Positions 26,453 to 35,638 of a stretch of DNA of 64,000 bases are shown one piece after another. The DNA is from Lachnospiraceae bacterium UBA4364. GTDB taxonomy: Bacteria; Bacillota; Clostridia; Lachnospirales; Lachnospiraceae. Position 1 is the stretch's first letter, and the number at the start of each line of letters is the position of its first letter. The stretch covers positions 164,356 through 228,355 of the forward strand of contig DGSK01000001.1 in assembly GCA_002393955.1 (NCBI GenBank), written 5' to 3'. The notes under the pieces are model-generated. The model had not been told where the DNA came from, searched no databases, and saw only the letters and a program-made list of their open reading frames with translations. The position numbers and the translations under genes were made by a program.

Positions 26453-27244
26453 TTAAACCTTTTTCTCATAAAAGAATGAGTTCTTACGTACATAATTCAT
26501 TGACTTGTAGTTGATTATCTGCTCCGTACTGCCGATGAAAAGTACGCCTTCATTTACCAGGGACTCATTAAAACGCCTGAAAACATCATCTTTGGCTTCT
26601 TCTGTAAAGTATATCAGTACATTTCTGCATACGATCATATGGTAGTCTTTGGGATAGTTTTTTTCCAGCAGGTTCGCCTGCTTAAATGTAACCCTGCTCT
26701 TTATCTCATCACTTATTTTGTATGACGTTCCGACCTTTTCAAAATACTTATCCTTAAATTCCTTTGGAACACCCTTTATGGATTTTTCTCCATATATACC
26801 GTTTTTTGCCTGAGCAAGTATCTGATTATCGATATCTGTGGCGTATATACGGATCATGTTTAGCGGAATATGCTTTGAAAGTGCCATAACAAGTGAGTAA
26901 GGCTCATCACCTGTGGAACAGGCAGCCGACCAGATCTTCAGATTCTTTCCGAATTTCCTTATAAGTTCCGGAATTACTTCCTTGTCCAAAAACTCCCACT
27001 GATCAGGATTCCTGTAGAATTCGGACACATTTATGGTCATATAGCCAAGAAACTCTTCTCTAACGTCCTTATCATTCTTAACATGATCACAGTACTCCTC
27101 ATAACCGCTATACTTTCTTTTGGTTATAAGCGTATCCAGACGACGTTTCATCTGATTTTCTTTATAAGCATTCAGATCCACACCCGTGATCTGCATTATG
27201 CGCTTTTTCAGATATTCATAATCCCTGTCATTACTTCCAGCCAT
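26453..27244 (-). CDS. cheR: Chemotaxis protein methyltransferase CheR
   Basis: It adds methyl groups from S-adenosylmethionine to glutamates of chemoreceptors. The N-terminal CheR_N helices (1-75) contain TLITKRKYSGYEEYCDHV. The SAM-binding core shows WSAACSTGDEPYSL, IYATDID and VCRNVLIYF. The 263-residue length is typical. AAAGGGG precedes the ATG. It is not in a che operon here, but a chemoreceptor gene lies about 4.5 kb upstream. The call is firm. Confidence 0.95.
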   Translation of the reverse strand: MAGSNDRDYEYLKKRIMQITGVDLNAYKENQMKRRLDTLITKRKYSGYEEYCDHVKNDKDVREEFLGYMTINVSEFYRNPDQWEFLDKEVIPELIRKFGKNLKIWSAACSTGDEPYSLVMALSKHIPLNMIRIYATDIDNQILAQAKNGIYGEKSIKGVPKEFKDKYFEKVGTSYKISDEIKSRVTFKQANLLEKNYPKDYHMIVCRNVLIYFTEEAKDDVFRRFNESLVNEGVLFIGSTEQIINYKSMNYVRKNSFFYEKKV

Positions 27245-27357
27245 AATATATAACCCCTTTCCTATGATCGATCCTCGCAGACAAATTTTTCCGGCAATTT
27301 TCCTGTCAGATTACTGATACACCGCAGGCTTAAACCACCTTACGCGCTGCCAAGATA

Positions 27358-27393
27358 ATAAAAAACAGGACTCACCCAATGAGCAAGTCCTGT
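27358..27393 (-). terminator. Rho-independent terminator after rpsA
   Basis: The stem ACAGGACT/AGTCCTGT (27365-27372 with 27386-27393) has inner CTCA/TGAG pairing and is followed on the minus strand by TTTTTTATTAT. It ends the cmk-ispH-rpsA run. Confidence 0.9.
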
Positions 27394-27408
27394 AAGTATT
27401 AAACAGGA

Positions 27409-28524
27409 TTATTCAGCATCCCCATTATTACCGGACTCGGCACCAGCCTCTTCTTCCTCTTCTTCGGGAGCAAGCTCTTTCATACTGAGGGAAATCTTAT
27501 GATCGGCAATATTTACATCAACGATCTTAGCCTCGATCTCATCTCCTACACTAAGTACATCAGCAGGCTTTTCGATTCTCTTGCGGCTGATCTGTGATAC
27601 ATGAAGCAGTGCATCAACGCCTTCTGAAAGCTGAACGAAAGCACCGAAATCAGTCATTCTGGCAACCTTGCCCTTAACGATTGCACCAACAGGGAACTTG
27701 TCAGCTACATCAAGCCAGGGATTGTTCTCATCAAACTTAGCAGAAAGAGCAACCTTCTCGCCTTCGATCTTCTTAACGATAACCTTTACGGTATCGCCCT
27801 TCTTGTATACATTCTGAGGATAATCAATCCTGCCCCAGCTCATTTCCGAGATATGAAGCAGACCATCGATTCCTCCGATATCTACGAAAGCACCGAAGCT
27901 TGTAACATTCTTAACCGTACCTTCTACGATATCACCTTCCTGAATCCTCTGCAGAGCCTCTTCCTTTTCCTTATCATGACGCTCTTTAAGAAGAGTCTTG
28001 CAGTCACCGATATATCTGTGCTTTGCAGGAACGAACTCACTCATATAGAACTCAATTTCCTGATCAGCAAATACATTAAGATTCTTGGTAAATACATCCG
28101 ATGCAAGGCTTGCAGGAATAAATACTGAAACCTCATCAACAACAGTCACCAATCCACCCTTTACAACATCAGTAACTTTGGACTTAAGAACTGTATGATT
28201 GTTGTAAGCATCCTCAAGAACCTTGCTGATCTTCTCGGATGCAACCTTCTTGTGTGAAAGGACAACCTGACCGTCTCCGTCGTTAAGCTTAAGTACTTTA
28301 ACACTCAAAGTGTCTCCAACCTTCACAGCCTCGGTAAGATCAATGGATGCATCATTGCTGTATTCGTTCTTTGTAACGATTCCGTCTGACTTATAACCGA
28401 TGTTAACAGCTATTTCGTTAGGTGTAACGGAGAGTACCTTTCCTTCAATAATGTCACCTGTGTGGACATTTTTGAATGAATCTTCCAATAATTGTTCAAA
28501 CTCGCTTTTTGTCGTTTCGGACAT
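27409..28524 (-). CDS. rpsA: Ribosomal protein S1 homolog, four S1 domains
   Basis: It binds RNA and probably aids translation. Four S1 (OB-fold) repeats start near residues 19, 104, 191 and 276; the third and fourth are the best conserved (GAFVDIGGIDGLLHISEMSW and GAFVQLSEGVDALLHVSQIS). The tail is acidic (EEEEEEAG). Four domains are usual in clostridia, compared with six in E. coli. I chose the ATG at 28524 because AGGAGG precedes it; the longer reading lies deeper inside ispH. It overlaps the ispH end by 29 bases, so translation is probably coupled. Confidence 0.93.
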   Translation of the reverse strand: MSETTKSEFEQLLEDSFKNVHTGDIIEGKVLSVTPNEIAVNIGYKSDGIVTKNEYSNDASIDLTEAVKVGDTLSVKVLKLNDGDGQVVLSHKKVASEKISKVLEDAYNNHTVLKSKVTDVVKGGLVTVVDEVSVFIPASLASDVFTKNLNVFADQEIEFYMSEFVPAKHRYIGDCKTLLKERHDKEKEEALQRIQEGDIVEGTVKNVTSFGAFVDIGGIDGLLHISEMSWGRIDYPQNVYKKGDTVKVIVKKIEGEKVALSAKFDENNPWLDVADKFPVGAIVKGKVARMTDFGAFVQLSEGVDALLHVSQISRKRIEKPADVLSVGDEIEAKIVDVNIADHKISLSMKELAPEEEEEEAGAESGNNGDAE

Positions 28525-29353
28525 AGTTTTGAACCTCCTCAATAATATTATTTGGGGTGGAAGCCCCCGCTGTAATTCCTACCGAACCGTCAGAATCAAA
28601 ATCAGTCTGAAGCAGGTCATCAAGCTTGCGGATGAAGTACGTTTTCTTGCATTCCTCTAAGCATATCTCATACAGTCTCCTGCTGTTGGAACTCTTGAGG
28701 TCGCCAATAACGATCATCGAGTCAACCTCTGATGCAATACTGCGTGCTTCCTTCTGATGCTTTTCTGTCGCATTGCAGATAGTATTCACAACATTACTAT
28801 TGTATATTTTATTTTGTAAGATTTCAACAATTTTTTCAAACTTTTTGTAATTAAATGTTGTCTGGCTGACAATGCATACAGGAAGTGATGTTTTAGGCAT
28901 AAAAGCATCAGCTTCTTCCTCTGTCATTACCACTGAATAAACTCCGCGGCACCACCCTACTATCCCCTCTACCTCAGGGTGTTTTGGGTTTCCGATGATC
29001 ACTATCTCGCTGCTTTCGCTTTCCTTATCGACTATATCATGGATCCTTTTTACAAACGGACAGGTCACATCTATATAATCAATGCCTTTTTGTTCAAGCA
29101 GCTCAATAATATTGCGCCCCACACCATGGGAACGCAGTATCACAGTACCGGATTTAAGATTCTTAAGCTCTTCCTCGGTATCAAGCACCCGGACGCCCTT
29201 ATCCGCAAGAGCGCCTATAACCTCGTCATTATGGATAACCGGCCCATAGGTATATATCTCTCCGCCTGTCTCCGCCATTTCAAAGGCTTTATCCACTGCT
29301 TTCTTTACCCCGAAACAAAATCCGGCGGTTTTTGCTACTGTTACATCTGACAT
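28496..29353 (-). CDS. ispH: 4-hydroxy-3-methylbut-2-enyl diphosphate reductase
   Basis: This iron-sulfur enzyme makes IPP and DMAPP in the last step of the MEP pathway. The three cluster cysteines are in AGFCFGVKKA, DVTCPFVKRIH and VNTICNATE. The HPEVEGIVGWC and TAGASTPNNIIEEV motifs complete the family pattern. At 285 residues it is normal. The reading frame ends inside the start of rpsA; fused IspH-S1 proteins are known in clostridia, and here the two remain separate but overlapping. It lies 38 bases downstream of cmk. The call is firm. Confidence 0.96.
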   Translation of the reverse strand: MSDVTVAKTAGFCFGVKKAVDKAFEMAETGGEIYTYGPVIHNDEVIGALADKGVRVLDTEEELKNLKSGTVILRSHGVGRNIIELLEQKGIDYIDVTCPFVKRIHDIVDKESESSEIVIIGNPKHPEVEGIVGWCRGVYSVVMTEEEADAFMPKTSLPVCIVSQTTFNYKKFEKIVEILQNKIYNSNVVNTICNATEKHQKEARSIASEVDSMIVIGDLKSSNSRRLYEICLEECKKTYFIRKLDDLLQTDFDSDGSVGITAGASTPNNIIEEVQNYVRNDKKRV

Positions 29354-29391
29354 ATGGCAATCCTCTGAAAACTAAGTACAAAAAATGTAAT

Positions 29392-30069
29392 TTATACGAT
29401 CCGCTCGTTCACAATATCCAGTAATCTCCGGTGTACCTCATCTATTCCCATATCCGAAGTATCCACGAGCACTGCGTCATCAGCCTGCTTAAGGGGAGCT
29501 ATCTCGCGGTTCATGTCACGCTCATCACGCTCTATGATATCTGCTTCTATCTCTGCCAGATCACATTTTTCTCCCTTTGCGGTCAGTTCGTCATAACGCC
29601 GCTTTGCCCTTACTGCACTTGAAGCAGTAAGATAGATTTTAACCTTCGCATCGGGTAAGACCACGGTTCCGATATCCCGGCCATCCATTACCACACTCTT
29701 GCTCTTTGCAAGCTTGCGCTGGAGTTCCACAAGCTTTGTCCTTACATCAGGATTTTTACTGGTGATGGAAGCCATACGGCTCACTTCCTCAGTGCGGATG
29801 AGACCGTTCACGTTTTCTCCATTGAGAAGAACCACTTGCTCTCCGTCAGCAAAATCGATGGATATATCCGCATCCTGACATGCTTTGCCGACACCTTCAT
29901 TATCTTCAGCAGATATTCCTTTTTTGATCATGTACAAAGCCATTGCACGATACATTGCACCCGTATCAACATATATCACTCCCAGTCCTGAGGACAGCCT
30001 CTTCGCGATAGTGCTTTTTCCCGCTCCTGCAGGTCCGTCAATTGCTACTGCATAAATCTTTTCCGACAT
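29392..30069 (-). CDS. cmk: Cytidylate kinase
   Basis: It phosphorylates CMP and dCMP. The P-loop GPAGAGKSTIAKRL is near residue 11, and YVDTGAMYRAMA, VMDGRDIGTVV and the C-terminal RDERDMNREIAPL stretch are all present. I chose the ATG at 30069 because AAAGGAG precedes it; the longer reading starts inside a palindrome. The order cmk-ispH-rpsA is a common clostridial cluster. The call is firm. Confidence 0.95.
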   Translation of the reverse strand: MSEKIYAVAIDGPAGAGKSTIAKRLSSGLGVIYVDTGAMYRAMALYMIKKGISAEDNEGVGKACQDADISIDFADGEQVVLLNGENVNGLIRTEEVSRMASITSKNPDVRTKLVELQRKLAKSKSVVMDGRDIGTVVLPDAKVKIYLTASSAVRAKRRYDELTAKGEKCDLAEIEADIIERDERDMNREIAPLKQADDAVLVDTSDMGIDEVHRRLLDIVNERIV

Positions 30070-30082
30070 ATTTCTCCTTTCC

Positions 30083-30094
30083 GCCATATATGGC
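30083..30094. promoter_or_regulatory. Perfect 12-bp palindrome upstream of cmk
   Basis: GCCATATATGGC is fully self-complementary and lies just upstream of the cmk ribosome site. It could be an operator or a chance event; nothing else supports either reading. Confidence 0.25.
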
Positions 30095-30102
30095 ACTCAC
30101 AA

Positions 30103-30127
30103 AGAAAATCTGCAGCTACAGGCTGCA
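30103..30127 (-). terminator. Terminator-like hairpin between the lipoprotein gene and cmk
   Basis: TGCAGC/GCTGCA (30111-30116 with 30122-30127) with a five-base loop is followed on the minus strand by GATTTTCTTTG. The stem is short, so partial read-through into cmk is likely. Confidence 0.45.
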
Positions 30128-30135
30128 ATTTGCAC

Positions 30136-31806
30136 TTAATCCCACCAGTAACTTCCAAAAAATCTATCTATATGGTCACCGTTAATGCCGACCTCAAATA
30201 CCCCTGAAAGTGCCGGTCCTTCCGCAATATACGCATCCGGATCATTTACTGAAAGATCATAATTCCTTATGAACCAGTCGATCGGTTTATCGCCTGCTTC
30301 ATAATTTGCAAAAACGGCCGTATCACAGGTATCATCAAATACGGTATTCCGGTCAATCTCAAGGTTCATTATATATCCGGCCCCCACATCTTCGCAGCCG
30401 GGATACCAGACATTTGTCTCCGAAACCTGCGCATCCTTTATGACAACTTTGTCGCTCGAAACATCAAACTTAGTATCACCGTAATTAATATAGACCACGG
30501 AAATAAACTTACGGACACCTGTAAATTTTACATATGCATCCGGATAAGAAGTCTTAACTGCCTCCAATGCGGCCTCTGCCTCTGCTTCGCTTCCATACCT
30601 TCCTGCTGTCACACAGTAAAAAGGCTTGCTGTTAAGCTTTTCCCACTCCGGAGAATATGTAACATAGCTGTCGAATCCGAGATCGTAAAGAGCCATTGCT
30701 TTTTCTACAGCCTTTTCCTCATCCTTATCCGCTGCGATCCATACGCCGTAAAAGCCCTCTGCGTATTCACCGAACGTCTGCGTAGGATCATTCCAGGTTA
30801 TGACCTCATCTGCTGTAATAAGAGGAATATCATCCGATTCAACACGTGAAAATCTCATTTCACCGGATAGAACATACGGTTCAGCATATTCATCAGCCTT
30901 AAGTATCAGCTCGCCGCCGCTTACTTCATATGACGCCGAATAATCACACGGCATGCTGCCGCATCCGAGCATAGCAAGTGTTGAAGATATGATTCCATTT
31001 GAAGTTTCATATCCGCCGGCCGCATATACCACCTCACTGTCAGGAGATTTCTGATATACATAGAAATTATCTCCGCTGAATTCAAGATATACAGGATACT
31101 CACCTTCATATGCACACCAAACTCCCTGAAGGTCTGTTTCACCGGCTCCACCATCGTCTTTTAAATACGGAAAAACATCTTCTACACGTTCGTCTTTAAG
31201 AAAAAGTCTTCCTCCGTATTCTTCAGGGCATAAAAATTCTTCATTATCAAAATTTTCAAAAACAAGCCCGTCATCCGTAAGCGTGATGGTGCCATCCTGT
31301 CCTCTGTCCCAGTATTTTCCTGCCTGCGACATAACAGAAAACCGAAGTTCCTTTACCCGGACGGAATCTCCATCCGTACTTTCCATTTCAGACGCATCAT
31401 AAGGAATGAACTCACTTGCCCAGAAGCTGTAGCTTTCAAGCTCGGTCTCATCAGCCATTGCGTAACCGCAGAAAGCATATAAGTTATCACCGAAAGTAAA
31501 TACGTTCATTATCAGGAATTCATCATCTCCCATATCTCCGGAGCCATAATGATAGCTGTATTTACCACACATACGCTGAGCCAGACTTTTGCCCTGATCT
31601 GATAGTGTGAGATTCCCCGATGACGGGTCATATTCTTCGACGGTTTCACTTCCTTCCGATACATCGCTTGTATCCGCACTCTCCGTTTCTTCTGTTGCAG
31701 TAAGTACCTCTTCATCCGCATTACCGGCATTCGGCATAGCACAGCCCGTGATCATCACGGCTGTCAGCAGGCATGCAACTGTTTTGAACAAATAATTATC
31801 CGTCAT
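30136..31806 (-). CDS. Lipoprotein with a SPOR-like repeat, unknown function
   Basis: From the ATG at 31806, which has GAGGAAAAA upstream, the protein has a signal peptide ending in the lipobox ITGC, so it is lipid-anchored outside the membrane. Acidic Ser/Thr/Glu residues follow. The middle holds beta-rich segments with repeated WASEF/GVWCAYEG-like patterns. Near residue 415, FYCVTAGRYGSEAEAEAALE followed by SYPDAYVKF resembles the peptidoglycan-binding SPOR fold. The product has 556 residues. The gene starts 10 bases after the chemoreceptor stop, so the two are co-transcribed; a periplasmic partner of the receptor is possible but unproven. Confidence 0.65.
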   Translation of the reverse strand: MTDNYLFKTVACLLTAVMITGCAMPNAGNADEEVLTATEETESADTSDVSEGSETVEEYDPSSGNLTLSDQGKSLAQRMCGKYSYHYGSGDMGDDEFLIMNVFTFGDNLYAFCGYAMADETELESYSFWASEFIPYDASEMESTDGDSVRVKELRFSVMSQAGKYWDRGQDGTITLTDDGLVFENFDNEEFLCPEEYGGRLFLKDERVEDVFPYLKDDGGAGETDLQGVWCAYEGEYPVYLEFSGDNFYVYQKSPDSEVVYAAGGYETSNGIISSTLAMLGCGSMPCDYSASYEVSGGELILKADEYAEPYVLSGEMRFSRVESDDIPLITADEVITWNDPTQTFGEYAEGFYGVWIAADKDEEKAVEKAMALYDLGFDSYVTYSPEWEKLNSKPFYCVTAGRYGSEAEAEAALEAVKTSYPDAYVKFTGVRKFISVVYINYGDTKFDVSSDKVVIKDAQVSETNVWYPGCEDVGAGYIMNLEIDRNTVFDDTCDTAVFANYEAGDKPIDWFIRNYDLSVNDPDAYIAEGPALSGVFEVGINGDHIDRFFGSYWWD

Positions 31807-31816
31807 CCGTTTTTCC

Positions 31817-33838
31817 TCAATATGTAAATCCGCACACATGGGCCTTCAGTTCAGCAGAAATACCGTCTATTGATTCTGCTCCGCTAAGCACATCCTCTGA
31901 TGCACTCACAAGCACTCCGGTATCTTCCGCAACACTTAAAACACCCTGGGCGTTTTCATCAACAGCACGGTCAATATCGCTTATAGCCTCACTTATGTTC
32001 TGTATGGTACTGCTGATATCTTTGTTGTCATTTGCGATAGATGACATAGCCTCATAACACTCATTGAGTGATGCTATGTAATCTTCAATAAGCGAATTTT
32101 TTTCTTCTGAATTTTCGCTTGAGATCTTGAGCATGATATCAGAAAGCTCTTCTGCAGCCTTTACCAGCTGGTCTACAACCCCCAGCACATCCTCTGAAAC
32201 TTTCTGGATATCTTCAGCCATGCTTGATGAATTGTCCGCAAGTGAACCTATCTCACCGGCTACTACTGCGAATCCCCGGCCGGCTTCGCCTGCTCTTGCA
32301 GCCTCGATCGAAGCATTAAGAGACAGGAGATTTGTCTGGGTAGCCACTTCCGCTATTCCCTGAGTCATGACGCGTATCTCTTCTACTTTCTTTGTGTCCT
32401 TTATCCTGTCACGAAGTCTTTCAATCGCATCATTCAAACGTTCCAGCATCTTTTCGTCACTGATCTTTATCTCATCCTTCAGACGGTCTATCTTTTCAAG
32501 ACTTTCGTTGATATCGGCAGTCTTTTCCTCCGCATTCTGACTTACATGCTCGGTAAGCTCAGTAATGTCAGCAATCTGCTTTGCTACCTGATTTGTGGAT
32601 TCTGAAGTGATCTTTGATGTGGCACTCATCTCTTCCATAACATTCGAAATGGAATTTACATTATCTGACGTCCTTCCGGCAGCTGCTTTCAGATTCTCAA
32701 CATTTTCTACAAGCTGGTCTGAAGCACCGTTAACATCTTCTATGATACCTGCCATTGCATTTTTAAGTTCGTTGACAGCGTGAACCAGATGACCGATCTC
32801 ATCCTTTGCCCCTGTAGTGATATCAGCAGACAGATCTGCCTTTCCGCTCTTAACTCCGTCACTCAGTTTTTTTATCTTCCTGCTGGCATCAGTTATGGGA
32901 GCAGCTATGATACTTCCTGCAACGATCGCAACTACTACAGCAGCGATAAGGCAAAGCACGATAACGATAATGATATAGCGCTTGAGCGAATTGACTATAT
33001 CGTCAAAATTTGATGCAGGAGAAACGAAATAGATCACCCAATCGGTCTTTTCCAGATTCCTTGCGGTAACATATTTATCTTCGCCATCATAATCCTCTAT
33101 GGCATCAGCATCATCAGATGATGATGCAGTAACATAGTCAATCCCCAGATCATTTACAGTCATTATCTTTTCCGGTGTTGATTCAAAATCATCATTGGGA
33201 TGATAGATCATGCTGCCGTCTCCTGTAGCAACAAAGATATATCCGCCATCCTCATCCGATGCAAGACTGTCTATACCGGTCAAAAGGCTTCCGATCAGCA
33301 CATCGTATGCGATAACACCTTTTCTTTTTCCATAATCAAAAGATTTCGATATGGTAACAACCAGCTCGCCGGAATCCGCATCCACATAGGGATCGCTGAA
33401 AACATATTCGCCAGCTTCCGCAAATGCATCCTTGTACCAGTCCCTTGTCCTGCCATCATAATCATCATCCGGCACCCAGCCGGATCCGCTCAAGAACAGC
33501 CCGTCATCAAACTGAACATATACATCATAGGACATCTCGTTGGCTGCATTCAGTCCCTCAAGAGTACCTGTCAGGGATCTGCTTAATACAGCATCCGAGT
33601 TCTCATCTTTTAGTGCACTGATAACAGTATCTGCACCGGCTACGGTGTTGGTTGCATCAGAAAGCCACCTGTCGATAACAGACGCGTAATATTCCGTTTG
33701 TACATTATAATTTTTGTTAAGCAGTCCCTCGTAGCGCGATTCCGCCTGTTTGATAGTAACCACGCCCTCGATAACAAGCAGTACAACAATAAGAGCTGCA
33801 ATTATCAGTGTCAGTTTCACCTTTAAACTTTTTATCAT
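31817..33838 (-). CDS. Methyl-accepting chemotaxis protein with dCache domain
   Basis: This transmembrane chemoreceptor has 673 residues. TM1 is at 7-29, an extracellular dCache_1 domain at about 30-285, TM2 at 288-312, HAMP at about 313-368, and a signalling domain with the hairpin tip QTNLLSLNASIEAARAGEAG near 501-520. In the sensor, Tyr127, Arg132, Trp134 and Tyr135, then Tyr151 and Asp179, follow the spacing of the amino-acid-binding dCache_1AA motif. The ribosome site is GGGGGG. A palindrome overlaps its promoter. The lipoprotein gene follows by 10 bases. The ligand call is inference from the motif. Confidence 0.92.
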   Translation of the reverse strand: MIKSLKVKLTLIIAALIVVLLVIEGVVTIKQAESRYEGLLNKNYNVQTEYYASVIDRWLSDATNTVAGADTVISALKDENSDAVLSRSLTGTLEGLNAANEMSYDVYVQFDDGLFLSGSGWVPDDDYDGRTRDWYKDAFAEAGEYVFSDPYVDADSGELVVTISKSFDYGKRKGVIAYDVLIGSLLTGIDSLASDEDGGYIFVATGDGSMIYHPNDDFESTPEKIMTVNDLGIDYVTASSSDDADAIEDYDGEDKYVTARNLEKTDWVIYFVSPASNFDDIVNSLKRYIIIVIVLCLIAAVVVAIVAGSIIAAPITDASRKIKKLSDGVKSGKADLSADITTGAKDEIGHLVHAVNELKNAMAGIIEDVNGASDQLVENVENLKAAAGRTSDNVNSISNVMEEMSATSKITSESTNQVAKQIADITELTEHVSQNAEEKTADINESLEKIDRLKDEIKISDEKMLERLNDAIERLRDRIKDTKKVEEIRVMTQGIAEVATQTNLLSLNASIEAARAGEAGRGFAVVAGEIGSLADNSSSMAEDIQKVSEDVLGVVDQLVKAAEELSDIMLKISSENSEEKNSLIEDYIASLNECYEAMSSIANDNKDISSTIQNISEAISDIDRAVDENAQGVLSVAEDTGVLVSASEDVLSGAESIDGISAELKAHVCGFTY

Positions 33839-33910
33839 GCTCTATTCACCCCCCTTTATAATTTTTACAGCCCCAGAAATAGTGCGGAGCTGCATCAATC
33901 ATCAGTTCAA

Positions 33911-33932
33911 ATTATACCACAATCAAATTGTG
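33911..33932 (-). promoter_or_regulatory. Promoter -10 box with overlapping palindrome, chemoreceptor gene
   Basis: The minus strand has TATAAT at 33911-33916. Directly upstream is the inverted repeat CACAAT-N3-ATTGTG (33918-33932), which fills the -10/-35 spacer, a common operator position. The -35 box is poor, which would fit an activated or repressed promoter. Confidence 0.4.
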
Positions 33933-33937
33933 ACAGA

Positions 33938-35443
33938 TTAATTATTATTTTCGGAGCTTAACTCAGCCGGCGGTTCCGCTGCCGCAATCCCGGCTGCGTG
34001 CCCCGTAGACCAGGCAATCTGAAGATTAAAACCTCCCGTATATGCATCAACATCCAGCATTTCTCCTGCAAAGAAAAGACCTTTCGCCAGCTTCGATTCC
34101 ATGGTATGTGGATCCACCTCATTAACATTCACCCCACCTGATGTTATTATGGCCTCGTTAAAATCCCTTGTGCCACTAACAACAAAATGCATCCCTTTCA
34201 GATTCCGGACAATAGCCTGTCTCTCTTCCCGTGTTATCTTATTAACAGGCTTTTCCGGATCAATGCCTGCAATATCAGGAAAAACATCCCGCATCTTTCC
34301 GGGAACCAATGCAGCAATATAATTTTTGAATAATTTATTTCCATTTGCCTCAAACTCTCGGATTATTCTTTTTTCAAGCTCTTCAGCCTTTACAGCAGGC
34401 TTTAAATCTATGTACAGATCCGCCGTTTCTCCGTTCACACACACATTCTCGTTATGACCGAAATCATTTGATTTATCGAATTTCTTTGACTGATCTTTTT
34501 TTATCGCATTATTTGCATCAAGCATCTTGGATAAACCGCCGTATTTCCTGCTGTATTCAGAGGATGCCGTCAGGATAAGAGGACCGCTTATACCAAAATG
34601 TGTAAAAAGAAGCTCTCCAAAACCTTCTGATATAGTCTTTTTTCCCAGCTTTAACTCTATGCTTACATTTTTTAAAGCAAGCCCTTGCATATTCCTGCAG
34701 TTTTCGTCTTTTATAACCAACGGAACCAGCGCCGGATGCAGGGGCTTAATGCTATGTCCGAAAGTAGTCAGTATCCTGAAGAAATTACCATCAGAACCTG
34801 TGACGGGATATGACACTCCACCCGTAGCCACAATAACGGCATCGGCGTACATTTTTTCTCCGTTTTCAAGCAGCACACCCTTTACAAGGTATTTTTGCTG
34901 CAGTTTCTTCTTTTTTTCTTTTTTCGTAGTATTTTGCTCAGCACGAAATTCGTTTTGTATGACATTTTCTTCCAGGTATAGACCAGCATCCTGTTCCCCC
35001 GCATCTGCATCATCTGACAAAACACAGGCTTCTCTGAGAAGCCCGGCCACACGACAGTTTTTTAAAAATCTAACGCCGTTATTTTTTAGTTTTCTTTCAA
35101 GAGCAGAGATCACATCCGCAGACTTATCAGACACGGGAAAAACACGTTCCGCCCTTTCCGTCTTTAGCTGACAGCCATTTTCCTCAAAAAACTTCTTAAC
35201 CTCATCATGATCAAAGGAATACACGGAACTGAATAAAAATTTAGGATTGCTTACTACATGTGAGAAAAATTCATCCGTCGGGCAGTCATTTGTAAGATTA
35301 CATCTACCCTTTCCTGTTATAAACAGTTTCTTTCCGGCCTTCTCATTTGACTCCAAAAGTGTTACAGCGACTCCTTTTTCGGACGCTGCTATAGCGGCCA
35401 TCATCCCGGCAGGCCCCGCTCCTATTACTATTATCTTTTTCAT
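33938..35443 (-). CDS. HI0933/YhiN-family NAD(P)/FAD-dependent flavoprotein
   Basis: The protein is a predicted FAD oxidoreductase of unknown substrate. The FAD loop IGAGPAGMMAAIAA is at the N-terminus, GKGRCNLTN follows, VIVATGGVSYPVTGSDG marks the second FAD contact, and TSGGVNVNEVDPHTMESK with GLFFAGEMLDVDAYTGGFNLQ closes the family pattern. At 501 residues it is somewhat longer than the usual 400-420. The extra length is a Lys/Asp-rich insert near 145-185 and another near 320-345. A purine-rich AGGAAATGAAAG precedes the ATG. It stands 99 bases upstream of the chemoreceptor gene. Confidence 0.9.
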   Translation of the reverse strand: MKKIIVIGAGPAGMMAAIAASEKGVAVTLLESNEKAGKKLFITGKGRCNLTNDCPTDEFFSHVVSNPKFLFSSVYSFDHDEVKKFFEENGCQLKTERAERVFPVSDKSADVISALERKLKNNGVRFLKNCRVAGLLREACVLSDDADAGEQDAGLYLEENVIQNEFRAEQNTTKKEKKKKLQQKYLVKGVLLENGEKMYADAVIVATGGVSYPVTGSDGNFFRILTTFGHSIKPLHPALVPLVIKDENCRNMQGLALKNVSIELKLGKKTISEGFGELLFTHFGISGPLILTASSEYSRKYGGLSKMLDANNAIKKDQSKKFDKSNDFGHNENVCVNGETADLYIDLKPAVKAEELEKRIIREFEANGNKLFKNYIAALVPGKMRDVFPDIAGIDPEKPVNKITREERQAIVRNLKGMHFVVSGTRDFNEAIITSGGVNVNEVDPHTMESKLAKGLFFAGEMLDVDAYTGGFNLQIAWSTGHAAGIAAAEPPAELSSENNN

Positions 35444-35638
35444 TTTTCTTTCATTTCCTTATTGTTTTACAAAAATCTATATTTTTGCACGAAACCATGC
35501 ATCGTCTCTCCATTTTCATTTTTGATCGTGCTATACTGTGAGTCTGGGTGATTATTAATTATAATATCCATATAAACATATAAATCAGAAACAAAACGAC
35601 CTAAAATCTGCTGTATATGACGAGAGGAATACATATCC

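Noticed and set aside
28945..28970. A GGGTGGTGCCGCGG stretch on the minus strand resembling a T-box element
   Set aside because: It lies inside ispH and encodes the conserved VGWCRG segment; no specifier loop or terminator surrounds it.
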